Shown here: positions 41,111 to 48,985 of the stretch, piece after piece
Layout: every line of letters starts with the position of its first letter
How positions within the stretch are numbered: the stretch's first letter is position 1
From: JAPWJZ01 sp964575605
GTDB lineage: Bacteria; Pseudomonadota; Alphaproteobacteria; Micavibrionales; UBA2020
Direction of reading: 5' to 3'
NCBI GenBank assembly: GCA_964575605.1
Contig: CAZNRN010000001.1
Location: forward strand, 124,001-188,000
Length of the DNA stretch: 64,000 bases
Program-made: the position numbers and the translations under genes
The notes under the pieces: model-generated
What the model saw: only the letters and a program-made list of their open reading frames with translations
Told to the model about the DNA's origin: nothing
Databases searched by the model: none

Positions 41111-42397
41111 ATGACAGACGATATCCGCACGGCCGTCTACGACCTCGGCCGCGCCTTCGAGCAGTTCAAGGAGGCGAACGACCAGCGTATCCGCGAGATG
41201 GAGAAAAAGGGCAGCGCCGACCCGCTGACCGAAATGAAGGTCAACCGCCTGAACGCCGAAATTTCCCGCGCCATCGACGCGGCCGACACGGCGAAAAAAC
41301 GCGTCGACCTGCTGGAAACGGCGCTGTCGCGCGCGCCGACATCAAAAGGCGACGACTGGCAGGAGGCCGAGGTTTTCCAGCTGGAGCGCAAGCACATCAT
41401 GGCGTCCGGCTTTTCCATCGACGCCTACCGCCAGTATAAAAACGCCTTCCATTCCTATATCCGCAAGAACAACGCGGGCTCGGGCGTGGAGGAAATCAAG
41501 GCGCTGTCGGCGGGTTCAGACCCCGATGGCGGCTATGCGGTGACGCCCGATATGTCCGGCCGCGTCGCGGCGCTGGTGAAGGAAACATCACCTATGAGAA
41601 AAGTGGCCAACGTCATCACCATCGGCACCGACGCGCTCGAGGGCATCAACGACCTGAACGAAGCGACATCGGGCTGGGTGGGCGAAACCGAAACGCGTTC
41701 GGAAACGACCGCGCCCAAGATCGGCGAATACCGTATCCCCGTGCACGAACAGTATGCCGAACCGCGCGCAACGCAAAAGCTGCTGGACGACGCGCTGTTC
41801 AATGTCGAGGAATGGCTGGCGGGTAAAATCGCCGAGCGCCTCTCCCGCATGGAGAACGACGCCTTTGTGAACGGCAACGGCGTGCGCAAGCCGCGCGGTT
41901 TCCTGACCTATGCGGCGGGCACGCCTTCGGCCAGCACTTTCAACGTCATCGAACAGGTGCTGTCGGGCGGTGCGGGGGCTTTTGCGTCCTCGCATCCGGG
42001 CGATGCGCTGATTTCGCTGGTCTATGCGCTGAAATCGGCCTACCGCGAGAACGCCTGCTTCATGATGAAGCGCGCGACGCTGGCGGAGGTGCGCAAGCTG
42101 AAGGACGGCGACAACAACTACCTCTGGCAGCCCGACTTCCAGATGAAACAGGGCGGCACGCTGCTGGGCTTCGACGTGGTGGAGGCGGAGGATATGCCGG
42201 CCATCACCGCGAATTCGCTGTCCATCGCCTTTGGCGATTTCAACAAGGGCTACCAGATCGTCGACAGGCAGGGCATCCGTATCCTGCGCGACAGTTTCAC
42301 CGCGAAGCCCTACGTGAAATTCTATACGACCAAGCGCACCGGCGGCGACGTGGTGAATTTCGAGGCGATCAAGCTGATGAAATTCGCGGCCACCTAA
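41111..42397 (+). CDS. Major capsid protein, HK97 fold
   Basis: 428 residues with AAAGGAATAAACGC before the ATG. The N-terminal 100 residues are a coiled coil (scaffold region, FEQFKEANDQRIREMEKKG), normally removed by the prohead protease. The shell part begins near GSDPDGGYAVTPDMSGRVA and includes VRKLKDGDNNYLWQ-type and GFDVVEAEDMPAI segments typical of this family. The length is usual. It is preserved in full, unlike the terminase. Confidence 0.92.
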   Translation: MTDDIRTAVYDLGRAFEQFKEANDQRIREMEKKGSADPLTEMKVNRLNAEISRAIDAADTAKKRVDLLETALSRAPTSKGDDWQEAEVFQLERKHIMASGFSIDAYRQYKNAFHSYIRKNNAGSGVEEIKALSAGSDPDGGYAVTPDMSGRVAALVKETSPMRKVANVITIGTDALEGINDLNEATSGWVGETETRSETTAPKIGEYRIPVHEQYAEPRATQKLLDDALFNVEEWLAGKIAERLSRMENDAFVNGNGVRKPRGFLTYAAGTPSASTFNVIEQVLSGGAGAFASSHPGDALISLVYALKSAYRENACFMMKRATLAEVRKLKDGDNNYLWQPDFQMKQGGTLLGFDVVEAEDMPAITANSLSIAFGDFNKGYQIVDRQGIRILRDSFTAKPYVKFYTTKRTGGDVVNFEAIKLMKFAAT

Positions 42398-42411
42398 CGA
42401 AAGGAAACACC

Positions 42412-42846
42412 ATGCACGACATCATCAACAACCTCTCCATTATCCAAAGCGTGGCGCCTCAGGTTATCCAAGGCTCCGCGCTCGATACCGGCGATATCGA
42501 CATGCAGGGCTTCGAGACGCTCTGCATCGCGGTCATGGTCGGGAACATCGTCGATACGCTCGACGCCGATAACCGCATCGACGTGAAGATCGAACACGGC
42601 GACGCGACGGATGCCTATGCCGCCTGCACCGACGACGACGTGCTGGGGGCAACGGGGCTTGCCGCCGGCGTCTTCGTGTCGGTCGATACGGGGGCGAAGG
42701 AAAGCAAGCGCCACGCCATCGGTTACAAGGGCGGCAAACGCTACGTGAAGGTGACGGCGACCCCCGTTTCCATGTCCACGGGCGGCCCCATCGCCATCCT
42801 TGCGCTGAAGGGCAACGCCGCACAGGCGCCCGTTGCGAATACCTGA
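42412..42846 (+). CDS. Putative head decoration or structural protein
   Basis: 144 residues with AAAGGAAAC upstream, 14 bases after the capsid gene. Beta-rich: IDMQGFETLCIAVMVG, then AAGVFVSVDTGAKESK and GGKRYVKVTATPV. Position and style fit a capsid accessory protein. No named family was recognised with confidence. Confidence 0.6.
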   Translation: MHDIINNLSIIQSVAPQVIQGSALDTGDIDMQGFETLCIAVMVGNIVDTLDADNRIDVKIEHGDATDAYAACTDDDVLGATGLAAGVFVSVDTGAKESKRHAIGYKGGKRYVKVTATPVSMSTGGPIAILALKGNAAQAPVANT

Positions 42847-42916
42847 CACCACTGCACACACAACTAAGGGGGTGGGAAGGCGACTTTCCATCTCCTCTTT
42901 TTCAAGGGGTATTCAC

Positions 42917-43483
42917 ATGCGCCTCCAGGAACTGGAACCGCCTACGGAAGAGCCGCTGAGCCTGTCCGAGGCAAAACTGCACCTGCGCATCACGCATGAC
43001 GCGGATGACGATGCGCTGCAGGCACTGATAAAAGCCGCGCGCGAGATGTGCGAGGGCTGGACGGGGCTCAGCCTTGTCACGCGCACCTATGCCTTCACGG
43101 CCGACGGCTGGGACGGCCATCCGCTGGAACTGCCCATGCCGCCGCTGCAAAGTGTCGACGAAATCGCCGTTTATAACGCGAACGGGGAAGAAAATATTTT
43201 CGACGAGGATTCATACTACGCCGAAACTGCGGGCCGCCCGGGGCGCGTGATTTTGAAGGAAGCGGCCACGCCGCCGCAGCCCGGCCTTGCTATCGGCGGG
43301 ATCGAATTCCGCTACACGGCGGGTTTCGGCGCGGCCGCCACGGTGCCATCGTCGCTGAAACAGGGCATGCTGCGCCTTGTCGCCCATCTTTACATGAACC
43401 GCGGCGACGCGATTGAAACGGCTGTGCGCAATTCGGGCGCGGCCGTCCTCTTCCAGCCTTATCGCATCATGAGGCTGTCATGA
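42917..43483 (+). CDS. Head-tail connector (gp6-like)
   Basis: 188 residues from ATG 42917, with CAAGGGG upstream. The N-terminal PLSLSEAKLHLRI and ALQALIKAAREMCEGWTG segment is the signature of phage gp6-type adaptors. The C-terminal part, PSSLKQGMLRLVAHLY, is also typical. It forms the ring below the portal. Its stop overlaps the start of the next gene by four bases. Confidence 0.88.
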   Translation: MRLQELEPPTEEPLSLSEAKLHLRITHDADDDALQALIKAAREMCEGWTGLSLVTRTYAFTADGWDGHPLELPMPPLQSVDEIAVYNANGEENIFDEDSYYAETAGRPGRVILKEAATPPQPGLAIGGIEFRYTAGFGAAATVPSSLKQGMLRLVAHLYMNRGDAIETAVRNSGAAVLFQPYRIMRLS

Positions 43484-43800
43484 CGACGGGGGAACTGACA
43501 CGCAAAGTCGCGCTGCAAACGGCGCAGCGCCTGCCCGACGGCGGCGGCGGGTTTGAAACGACATGGCAGGACGTGACGGAACTTTACGCCCGCATCGACC
43601 GCGCCGAGACGGAGGAAATTCCGGAACGCGGCGGGCGCGTGACGCGGAGGCGCTGCCGCCTGACGGTGCTGCATCGCGCCGACATTGCGCCAGGCCAGCG
43701 TCTTCTGGAAGGCCTGACCGCCTATAACATCCTGTCTTTGCGCGACATTGACGGCAGGCGGGTCTATCTGGAAATTATCGCGGAGGTGGAAGGCGGCTAA
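43480..43800 (+). CDS. Head closure protein (head-tail adaptor)
   Basis: 106 residues. Beta-rich with the family pattern RKVALQTAQRLPDGGGGFE, WQDVTELYARI, RCRLTVLHRADIAPGQRL and a closing RRVYLEIIAEVEGG. The SPP1 gp16/HK97 gp10-type adaptor follows the connector in the usual order. Overlap with the upstream gene shows coupling. Confidence 0.85.
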   Translation: MTTGELTRKVALQTAQRLPDGGGGFETTWQDVTELYARIDRAETEEIPERGGRVTRRRCRLTVLHRADIAPGQRLLEGLTAYNILSLRDIDGRRVYLEIIAEVEGG

Positions 43801-43842
43801 GGGGTCGCGGCGAAAGCCAAGTTTTGCTATGGTACCATCACA

Positions 43843-44322
43843 ATGCTGTACCCTATTTTCCTTTTTCTGATCTGGGCGATTGCGCTGTTCCATGTCTGGG
43901 AACACCGGCGCTTTATCGAGGAATTGCGCAAATTACAGCGTGTGCTGGCCGGTTTCTCGCCCGCGCGGGAAGAGCTGCAGGAAAAGCTGAAGGGCCGCGA
44001 CTGGCGCATCGTAGCGCTGCAGGGCACCAGGCTGGGCCTGCGCCGCGCCTTCGTGGTCAAGGACGGTTTCAGCGCGGCGCGCTATGCCGCACCCGTCGCC
44101 TTTATCGTCCTGAGCCTGCTGGTGCTGGAAACCTGGATCATGGCGGGGATTTATTTCGCGCTGGTGTTTACCAAATGGTTCCTGACGAAAACGGTGCTGG
44201 ACGTATCGCCCGCGAACGCACGCTATGACGTGACACTGTTCGGCATTACGCTGTTTGGCGAAGAACTGCCCGAAGAAGCGCCGGAGCGCACGCTGATCGG
44301 CTTTAAAAAGAGGAAAGATTAA
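43843..44322 (+). CDS. Membrane protein of unknown function (probable cargo gene)
   Basis: 159 residues. N-terminal membrane helix (LYPIFLFLIWAIALFHVW), a charged helix, then a second hydrophobic region (AAPVAFIVLSLLVLETWIMAG) and a soluble end (LFGITLFGEELPEEAPE). No phage structural family was recognised. It interrupts the head-to-tail gene order together with the minus-strand Sel1 gene next to it. Confidence 0.62.
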   Translation: MLYPIFLFLIWAIALFHVWEHRRFIEELRKLQRVLAGFSPAREELQEKLKGRDWRIVALQGTRLGLRRAFVVKDGFSAARYAAPVAFIVLSLLVLETWIMAGIYFALVFTKWFLTKTVLDVSPANARYDVTLFGITLFGEELPEEAPERTLIGFKKRKD

Positions 44323-44325
44323 AGT

Positions 44326-45228
44326 TTAAGGCTGGCGCGGCGCGTTTTGCTGCGGGACGGCATCGCCTTTTGGCGCGTCTTCTTTGGGTGTGTCCATCTT
44401 TGCGGGCACTTCGCTCAGCGCGCCGGGCGGCGGGCCCTTGGGCTTGTCCGATACCGCGCCTTTCTTGTGCTTTTCGTCCACTTCGGCGGGCAGCTTGTCG
44501 AGCGGCGGCAGCGGGTCGGTGATTTTTTGCTCGGCGCGTTCTTTTTCGAGCACGGCCCAAAGTTCTTTAAGGCGGATTTCCTCGGGCGTGAGGGTGAAGG
44601 TTTCAGGCATTTCGGGCTTCCAGTTGACGGCGTCGCGGTCGCCCGTCACCTGTTCGTCGTTGGTGATGAGTTTTTTCACGACGATCTGCTCGGCCAGCTT
44701 GCCGGAAACGCCCGATATCTTCTTGTCGTGGCCGTAGAGCGAGGCGATCTTGAACCATTTATAGGCGGCGGCCAGGTCGGGCTTGTAATCGAAGCGCAGC
44801 CCCTTGCTGCCGTTGATCAGCTGGATGGCGTAGATAAAAGCGCCCGTCTGGTTGCCAAGGCGTGCCGCGCGTTCGAACCAGCCGCGCGCGACCGGGATAT
44901 TGGTTTCGGTGCCTTTGCCCGTCAGGTAAAGGGTGGCCAGCGCCACCATGCCGTCGGTGTTATGCGCCTGCGCCGCCTTGCGGTAGAGGCCGAAGGCTTC
45001 GACGGAGTCCTCGGCCACGCCATGGCCGTCGAGATACATGTTGCCGAGCAGGACGGCCGCGCGCGCGTCGCCGGCTTCGGCCAGCGGGCGCAGGTTCATG
45101 ATCGCGTTCATCCATTCGCCCTTGTCGTAGGCCTGCTTGCCTTCGAGGAAGCCGGCGAAGGCCTGGGTGGATAACAGCGCCGCGACGGCGACGCCCGCTA
45201 ACGAAAGCTTGAAACGACTGGAAAACAT
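44326..45228 (-). CDS. Exported Sel1-repeat protein
   Basis: 300 residues from ATG 45228. A signal peptide (LSLAGVAVAALLSTQAFA) is followed by Sel1-type repeats between residues 25 and 165: AAVLLGNMYLDGHGVAEDSV, GMVALATLYLTGKGTE, AAYKWFKIASLYG. The C-terminal 100 residues are Pro/Lys/Glu-rich. Sel1 solenoids bind proteins, and exported ones often act at the envelope. It is inserted in minus orientation inside the phage cluster, so it is not a phage structural gene. A second Sel1 gene is cut by the right edge of the window. Confidence 0.82.
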   Translation of the reverse strand: MFSSRFKLSLAGVAVAALLSTQAFAGFLEGKQAYDKGEWMNAIMNLRPLAEAGDARAAVLLGNMYLDGHGVAEDSVEAFGLYRKAAQAHNTDGMVALATLYLTGKGTETNIPVARGWFERAARLGNQTGAFIYAIQLINGSKGLRFDYKPDLAAAYKWFKIASLYGHDKKISGVSGKLAEQIVVKKLITNDEQVTGDRDAVNWKPEMPETFTLTPEEIRLKELWAVLEKERAEQKITDPLPPLDKLPAEVDEKHKKGAVSDKPKGPPPGALSEVPAKMDTPKEDAPKGDAVPQQNAPRQP

Positions 45229-45312
45229 CAAGGAACCCCCGGAAAAATCCGCCCCCTTAAAATAGGGCTTTTCCGGCCGATTTTCAAACCCTTTGAAAGG
45301 AAAGAGTTTTTC

Positions 45313-45732
45313 ATGACAACGGAAAGCATCTGGCCGGTGCAGAAGGCCGTCTATGCCCTGCTTGCCGCCCATACCCCCCTGACCGCGCTGCTGCCCGCGG
45401 GGGCGGACGGGGTACACGACCACCTGCCCGAGGACGCGGCCTACCCCCGCGTCGTCTTCGGGGAAATGGCCGCGCGCGCCTTCGGCACGCAAGGCCTTGA
45501 TGGCTGCGATATCGCCTTCACGGTTTTAAGCCAGAGCCGCGCCGAGGGCATGAAGCAGGTCAAGGCCGTGATGGCCGAAATAGCCGCAGCCCTGCACGAA
45601 CAGGATTTCGCGCTTGAAGGGCATCATTTAGTGCTCTGCCGCCTGGAAGATTCCATCGCGCGGCTGGAGGCAGACGGCGTGACGCGCACGGGCGCGCAGC
45701 GCTTTCGCATCGTGACAGAGCCTGCGACTTGA
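45313..45732 (+). CDS. Tail completion/terminator protein (DUF3168-like)
   Basis: 139 residues with GAAAGGAAAG upstream. The pattern VQKAVYALLAAHTPLTALL, VYD-like HDHLPEDAAYPRVVFGE, and the closing RLEADGVTRTGAQRFRI matches DUF3168 tail proteins (GTA g8). It caps the tail tube. Confidence 0.85.
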   Translation: MTTESIWPVQKAVYALLAAHTPLTALLPAGADGVHDHLPEDAAYPRVVFGEMAARAFGTQGLDGCDIAFTVLSQSRAEGMKQVKAVMAEIAAALHEQDFALEGHHLVLCRLEDSIARLEADGVTRTGAQRFRIVTEPAT

Positions 45733-45734
45733 TA

Positions 45735-45876
45735 CCTCCCCCTCGGGGGAGGGAGGGGCCCATGCATAGCATGGGAGGGTGAGGGGAACTTCGGTGGGCA
45801 AGCACCGCTGGTAGCGCCCCTCGCCTCCCCCACGCTTCGCGCGGGTCCCCCCTCCTCTCCCACTGGGAGAGGGGGA
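45735..45876. repeat. Palindromic intergenic repeat, copy A
   Basis: About 140 bases with CCTCCCCCTCGGGGGAGGG at the left end and a matching GC-rich inverted arm at the right end. It contains GGTGAGGGGA and its near-complement GCGCCCCTCGCC. It is highly similar to 52986-53124. It is a REP/MITE-like element between two tail genes and ends just before the ribosome-binding site of the next gene. Confidence 0.8.
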
Positions 45877-45908
45877 TATTTGCAAGATTTTTTTATAAGG
45901 AGAACACC

Positions 45909-46322
45909 ATGACCGGCCAGAAAGGGCGCGACCTGTTGCTGAAGATCGGCGACGGCGGGGCGCCTGAAGTTTTCAGCGCCATCGGTGCCGCGCGCGCGAC
46001 GATGATGGAAATCAACAACCAGCCTGTGGAGGCGACCGCCATGAATGCCGCGGGAGTGCGCGAATATTCGGGGGAAGCGGGCATGCAGTCGATGCTGCTG
46101 CGGCTGGACGGGCTGTTTAAAGATGCCGCCGCGGAAGAGAGGCTGCGCGGCGCGGCCTTTGCGCGCACGGCGCATAACTATGAACTGCAGTTCCCGAACG
46201 GCGACAAATATGCGGCGCGCTTTATCGTGCAGGAATACCGGCGCGGCGGCACATTCGACGGGCTGGAGGTATTTTCGGCGGTGCTGCTGCGCACGGGCGC
46301 GGGCACATTTACGGCGGGGTGA
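45909..46322 (+). CDS. Major tail tube protein (GTA/TP901-1 type)
   Basis: 137 residues with AAGGAGAAC upstream. The start GQKGRDLLLKIGD and the middle FSAIGAARATMMEINNQPVE, then YSGEAGMQSMLLRLDG, are typical of the GTA g9/TP901-1 major tail family. It polymerises to form the tail tube. It follows the DUF3168 gene with only the palindromic repeat between them. Confidence 0.9.
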   Translation: MTGQKGRDLLLKIGDGGAPEVFSAIGAARATMMEINNQPVEATAMNAAGVREYSGEAGMQSMLLRLDGLFKDAAAEERLRGAAFARTAHNYELQFPNGDKYAARFIVQEYRRGGTFDGLEVFSAVLLRTGAGTFTAG

Positions 46323-46636
46323 GAAACATGGGTTACATTTTATTGCCGCATCCGGAAGGCGACAGGCGTATCGACATCACGCTGGCGCTGGTCGGGAGGC
46401 TGGAGGAAAAAGAAAACATCCTACAGGCCGCCGAACGGCTGGTGGAGAAGCAGATGAAAACGGCGGAGGCCGTGGCGCTGTTGAAGGCCGCCTATGGCGA
46501 AGGTGCTCCGACGGAGGATTTTATTTTGGCGCATGCGCCAATGGCGCAGCTGGCGACGCTGCTGGCCGCGATTATCGCGCCATTGAATACGCTGGGGGCG
46601 ACGAACGCGGGAAAGCCGGCGGGGGGCGCGGGCTAG
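46319..46636 (+). CDS. Tail assembly chaperone, upstream frame (GTA g10-like)
   Basis: 105 residues; the ORF opens at a GTG at 46319 that overlaps the tail-tube stop, and ATG 46328 (MGYILLPHPEG) may be the true start. It contains DITLALVGRLEEKENILQAA and a helical remainder. Near its end the heptamer GGGGGGC (46621-46627) sits in the correct frame for a -1 slip, seven bases before the TAG. Slippage would extend the protein to 46821. Position between tail tube and tape measure is where phages encode the frameshifted chaperone pair. Confidence 0.82.
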   Translation: MRNMGYILLPHPEGDRRIDITLALVGRLEEKENILQAAERLVEKQMKTAEAVALLKAAYGEGAPTEDFILAHAPMAQLATLLAAIIAPLNTLGATNAGKPAGGAG

Positions 46637-46821
46637 ACCTTCGTCCCCTCAGGCAGTTCTTTCTGGGCGTGCTGCGCTGGGAGCCGCAGGCCTTGCGTCA
46701 GGCGACGCTGGATGAGCTGCAGGACGCCTGGCAGGGTTATGCGCTGCACCGCGGCATCGATACCGCGCCGCCGCTGACAAGGGCATTCATGGACATGATG
46801 GTCAATACATTCGGGGGATAG
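46628..46821 (+). CDS. Downstream frame of the tail assembly chaperone (probably reached by -1 frameshift)
   Basis: About 64 residues in the -1 frame with no good start codon of its own: LDLRPLRQFFLGVLRWEP, then DELQDAWQGYALHRGI and LTRAFMDMMVNTFGG. The part LRWEPQ...F..MM resembles the small tail chaperone (GTA g10.1-like). Because it lacks a start and follows a GGGGGGC slippery site, I read it as the frameshift extension of the preceding gene. Independent initiation at an internal GTG (about 46668) is the alternative. Confidence 0.65.
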
Positions 46822-46824
46822 GCA

Positions 46825-47127
46825 ATGAACAACAGCGATATCGTGACACAGGAACTGGCGAAACTGCTGCGGCAGGAAATGGCGGCGGGCATCGCGCAGG
46901 CCTTTGCGGGACTGGGCGCTGCGCGAGGCGGACAGGGGCTGAACGTCGTCATCAACAACAACGCGGGCGTGGCCGTGGCCGCGCGGGAGGGCAGCGACGC
47001 CTTCGACCGCAAGACGCTGGAGATTACCATCGACCAGATGGTGGCTAATGCGCTGACGCGCGGGCAGGAAACGACGGGCATCCTGCGCACGATCTTCAAC
47101 CTTGTGCCCACCCTGACGGGGAGGTAA
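46825..47127 (+). CDS. Tape-measure-type tail protein, very short
   Basis: 100 residues, three bases after the chaperone. The segment LNVVINNNAGVAVAAREGSD and LEITIDQMVANALTRGQETTG is the C-terminal signature of lambda-like tape-measure proteins. The long helical body that sets tail length is absent. Either a much larger gene has been cut down or the tail is extremely short. Confidence 0.7.
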   Translation: MNNSDIVTQELAKLLRQEMAAGIAQAFAGLGAARGGQGLNVVINNNAGVAVAAREGSDAFDRKTLEITIDQMVANALTRGQETTGILRTIFNLVPTLTGR

Positions 47128-47130
47128 GCC

Positions 47131-47481
47131 ATGGCAGCCTGGCCTGAAACACTGCCCCAGTCGCCACTGGTGGAGGGGTTCCGCGAGACGCCCGCCGACA
47201 ACAGCCTGCGCACCGCCATGGAAACGGGGCCCGCAAAACTGCGCCGCCGCGCGACATCGGGGGCGGCGGGGCTGACCGCCGGGTTTTTGCTGGATGCGGC
47301 GCAGCTGGCGGCGCTGGATATCTTTTATGCCGACACGCTGCAGGGCGGCACGCTGCCCTTTGATTTCACGCATCCCATATCGGGGGAAACCATTTCATGC
47401 CGTTTCCGCCAGCCTCCTTCGCGCGCGGCGCTGAACGGCGGGTATTTCCGCAGTGTGCTGGAGCTGGAGGTGGTGCCATGA
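47131..47481 (+). CDS. Minor tail protein (gpM-like)
   Basis: 116 residues. The pattern ETLPQSPLVEGFRETP, LRRRATSGAAGLTAGF, DTLQGGTLPFDFTHPISG and YFRSVLELEVVP is typical of the tail-tip protein encoded directly after the tape measure. It overlaps the next gene by four bases. Confidence 0.75.
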   Translation: MAAWPETLPQSPLVEGFRETPADNSLRTAMETGPAKLRRRATSGAAGLTAGFLLDAAQLAALDIFYADTLQGGTLPFDFTHPISGETISCRFRQPPSRAALNGGYFRSVLELEVVP

Positions 47482-47948
47482 GGAATTTATCGGCCGACGC
47501 GCTGCGGGCGCTGCACGCGCCGCAGACGGGCGAGGCCTTTGTCGTGCTGCTGACGCTCTCGCACGCAAGCCTCGACACCCCTTTGCGCGTGGCGGGCAGC
47601 GATACGGTTGTCTTCAGCCGCGGCGACGAATTCACGCCCTACCCCTTCGCCCTGACGCTGCCCGACGATGCGGCGCGGCAGTCGCCGGAGGCGCGGCTTG
47701 TCATCGACAACGTCGACCGGCAGATCATGGCGGCACTGCGGGGACTTTCCTCCGCGCCTGCCGTTACAATAGAAATAGTGCGCGCCGCGGCGCCCGACGT
47801 GGTGGAAGCGCGCTTTGACGCCTTTCGACTCGGGCAGGTTTCCTATGATTCCCGCCTGATCGAGGGGATTCTCTCGCTCGAGGACTTCACGGCCGAGCCT
47901 TTTCCGGCCGGATCTTTCTCTCCGGGGCATTTTCCAGGCCTTTTTTAG
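47478..47948 (+). CDS. DUF1833 tail protein
   Basis: 156 residues from ATG 47478, overlapping the upstream stop. The family pattern is clear: GEAFVVLLTLSHASLDTPLR, FSRGDEFTPYPFALTLPDD, LVIDNVDRQIMAALRGL and the closing FSPGHFPGLF. It is a tail-tip component in lambda-like and GTA-like clusters. It is normally followed by the NlpC/P60 peptidase; here one small gene intervenes. Confidence 0.85.
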   Translation: MRNLSADALRALHAPQTGEAFVVLLTLSHASLDTPLRVAGSDTVVFSRGDEFTPYPFALTLPDDAARQSPEARLVIDNVDRQIMAALRGLSSAPAVTIEIVRAAAPDVVEARFDAFRLGQVSYDSRLIEGILSLEDFTAEPFPAGSFSPGHFPGLF

Positions 47949-48107
47949 CACCTGTAAAATCAATAACTTAAACACCCGTTTAAAATTTATTTGCTTTTCT
48001 TATGGTAAAATTAAGGTGGTTGGGATAGAGTATTAAAAATCAGTTAAGACTCAAGGGCACTCTTAGCGGTATAAATACAGTCCCCAAACGGCAGGCGTGA
48101 GGTTTAT

Positions 48108-48380
48108 ATGAGCGTGAAATCACAATTCGGAAGCGTTGGCTACAACGGCAATAACTTCCTCCTCGACTCCTTCTCGGTCATCGGTGCGGATACCCGCAAC
48201 GGCTTCGACCTTGAAACTGCTACGCGCATTGCAGCCATGCATAACTATGTCGGCGCTCATCCCGATAAGGTCGACGCGGCAAAATTCGGCGCCTACGTCC
48301 AGAAGCTGGACATGGGCGGCAGCACTGGCGCCCAGCCCATCGTGACCGTCGCACGCAGCAAGCCCGGCAACGGCATGTAA
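48108..48380 (+). CDS. Small protein of unknown function inserted in the tail module
   Basis: 90 residues starting MSVKSQFGSVGYNGNNF, soluble, Gly/Asn-rich N-terminus, then LETATRIAAMHNYVGAHPDKV. No family was recognised. It is flanked by an AT-rich 160-base upstream region and a strong terminator at 48408-48433, so it has its own transcription unit inside the tail genes. This is the layout of a phage cargo (moron) gene. Confidence 0.68.
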   Translation: MSVKSQFGSVGYNGNNFLLDSFSVIGADTRNGFDLETATRIAAMHNYVGAHPDKVDAAKFGAYVQKLDMGGSTGAQPIVTVARSKPGNGM

Positions 48381-48407
48381 GCTGATTTAAAGTTTCTTCC
48401 CGAAAAA

Positions 48408-48433
48408 CCCGCCCGTCACAAGGCGGGTTTTTT
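48408..48433 (+). terminator. Intrinsic terminator
   Basis: CCCGCC (48408-48413) pairs with GGCGGG (48422-48427), then TTTTTT. A second GGCCGC/GCGGCC hairpin with a following T-run lies at about 48478-48507. Confidence 0.85.
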
Positions 48434-48559
48434 CTTGGGTCGAATTGCAGTGAAGCCCCCGCCTTGTACTTTTGATGGCCGCGAAGCGGCCGGGCGGGTT
48501 TTTTCTTGCCGGCGAATAGCCGGTACATAAAATTTTCAATTTTTTAGAGGATAACACAC

Positions 48560-48985
48560 ATGCCCGTCCCGTTATGGGCGGGGCGCTATATCGGCTTGCC
48601 GTTCAGTGAACACGGGCGCGACCGCTCCGGGCTTGATTGCTGGGGGCTGGCGCGTCTTGTCATGGCCGAACAGCTGGGCCGCGCCCTGCCGTCTTTTGTT
48701 TACGAATATGCCTCGACATCTGAATCGGAAAGTATCGCGGCGCTGATCGCGCGCGAATGCGTACTCTGGGACAGCGTGGCCGCAGGCGATGAACGCATGG
48801 GCGATGTGGTGGTGCTGCGCCTCCTTGGCCATCCGATGCATGTCGGCATCGTGCTGGGAGACAGGCAGATGCTGCATATCGAGCAAGGCATCGACAGCGC
48901 GATCGAAAGCTACGCAGGCGCAAGGTGGGCACACAGGGTTTTCGGGTTTTTCAGGTACAGGGAAGCGGTGGAACATGAATGTTAA
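48560..48985 (+). CDS. NlpC/P60 phage cell-wall peptidase
   Basis: 141 residues with AGAGGATAAC upstream. The catalytic triad is visible: Cys in SGLDCWGLARL (about residue 27), His in HPMHVGIVLG (about 97), and a later His in QMLHIEQG (about 108). Tail-tip NlpC/P60 enzymes (GTA g14) cut peptidoglycan during DNA entry. Its stop overlaps the start of the host-specificity gene. Confidence 0.9.
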   Translation: MPVPLWAGRYIGLPFSEHGRDRSGLDCWGLARLVMAEQLGRALPSFVYEYASTSESESIAALIARECVLWDSVAAGDERMGDVVVLRLLGHPMHVGIVLGDRQMLHIEQGIDSAIESYAGARWAHRVFGFFRYREAVEHEC

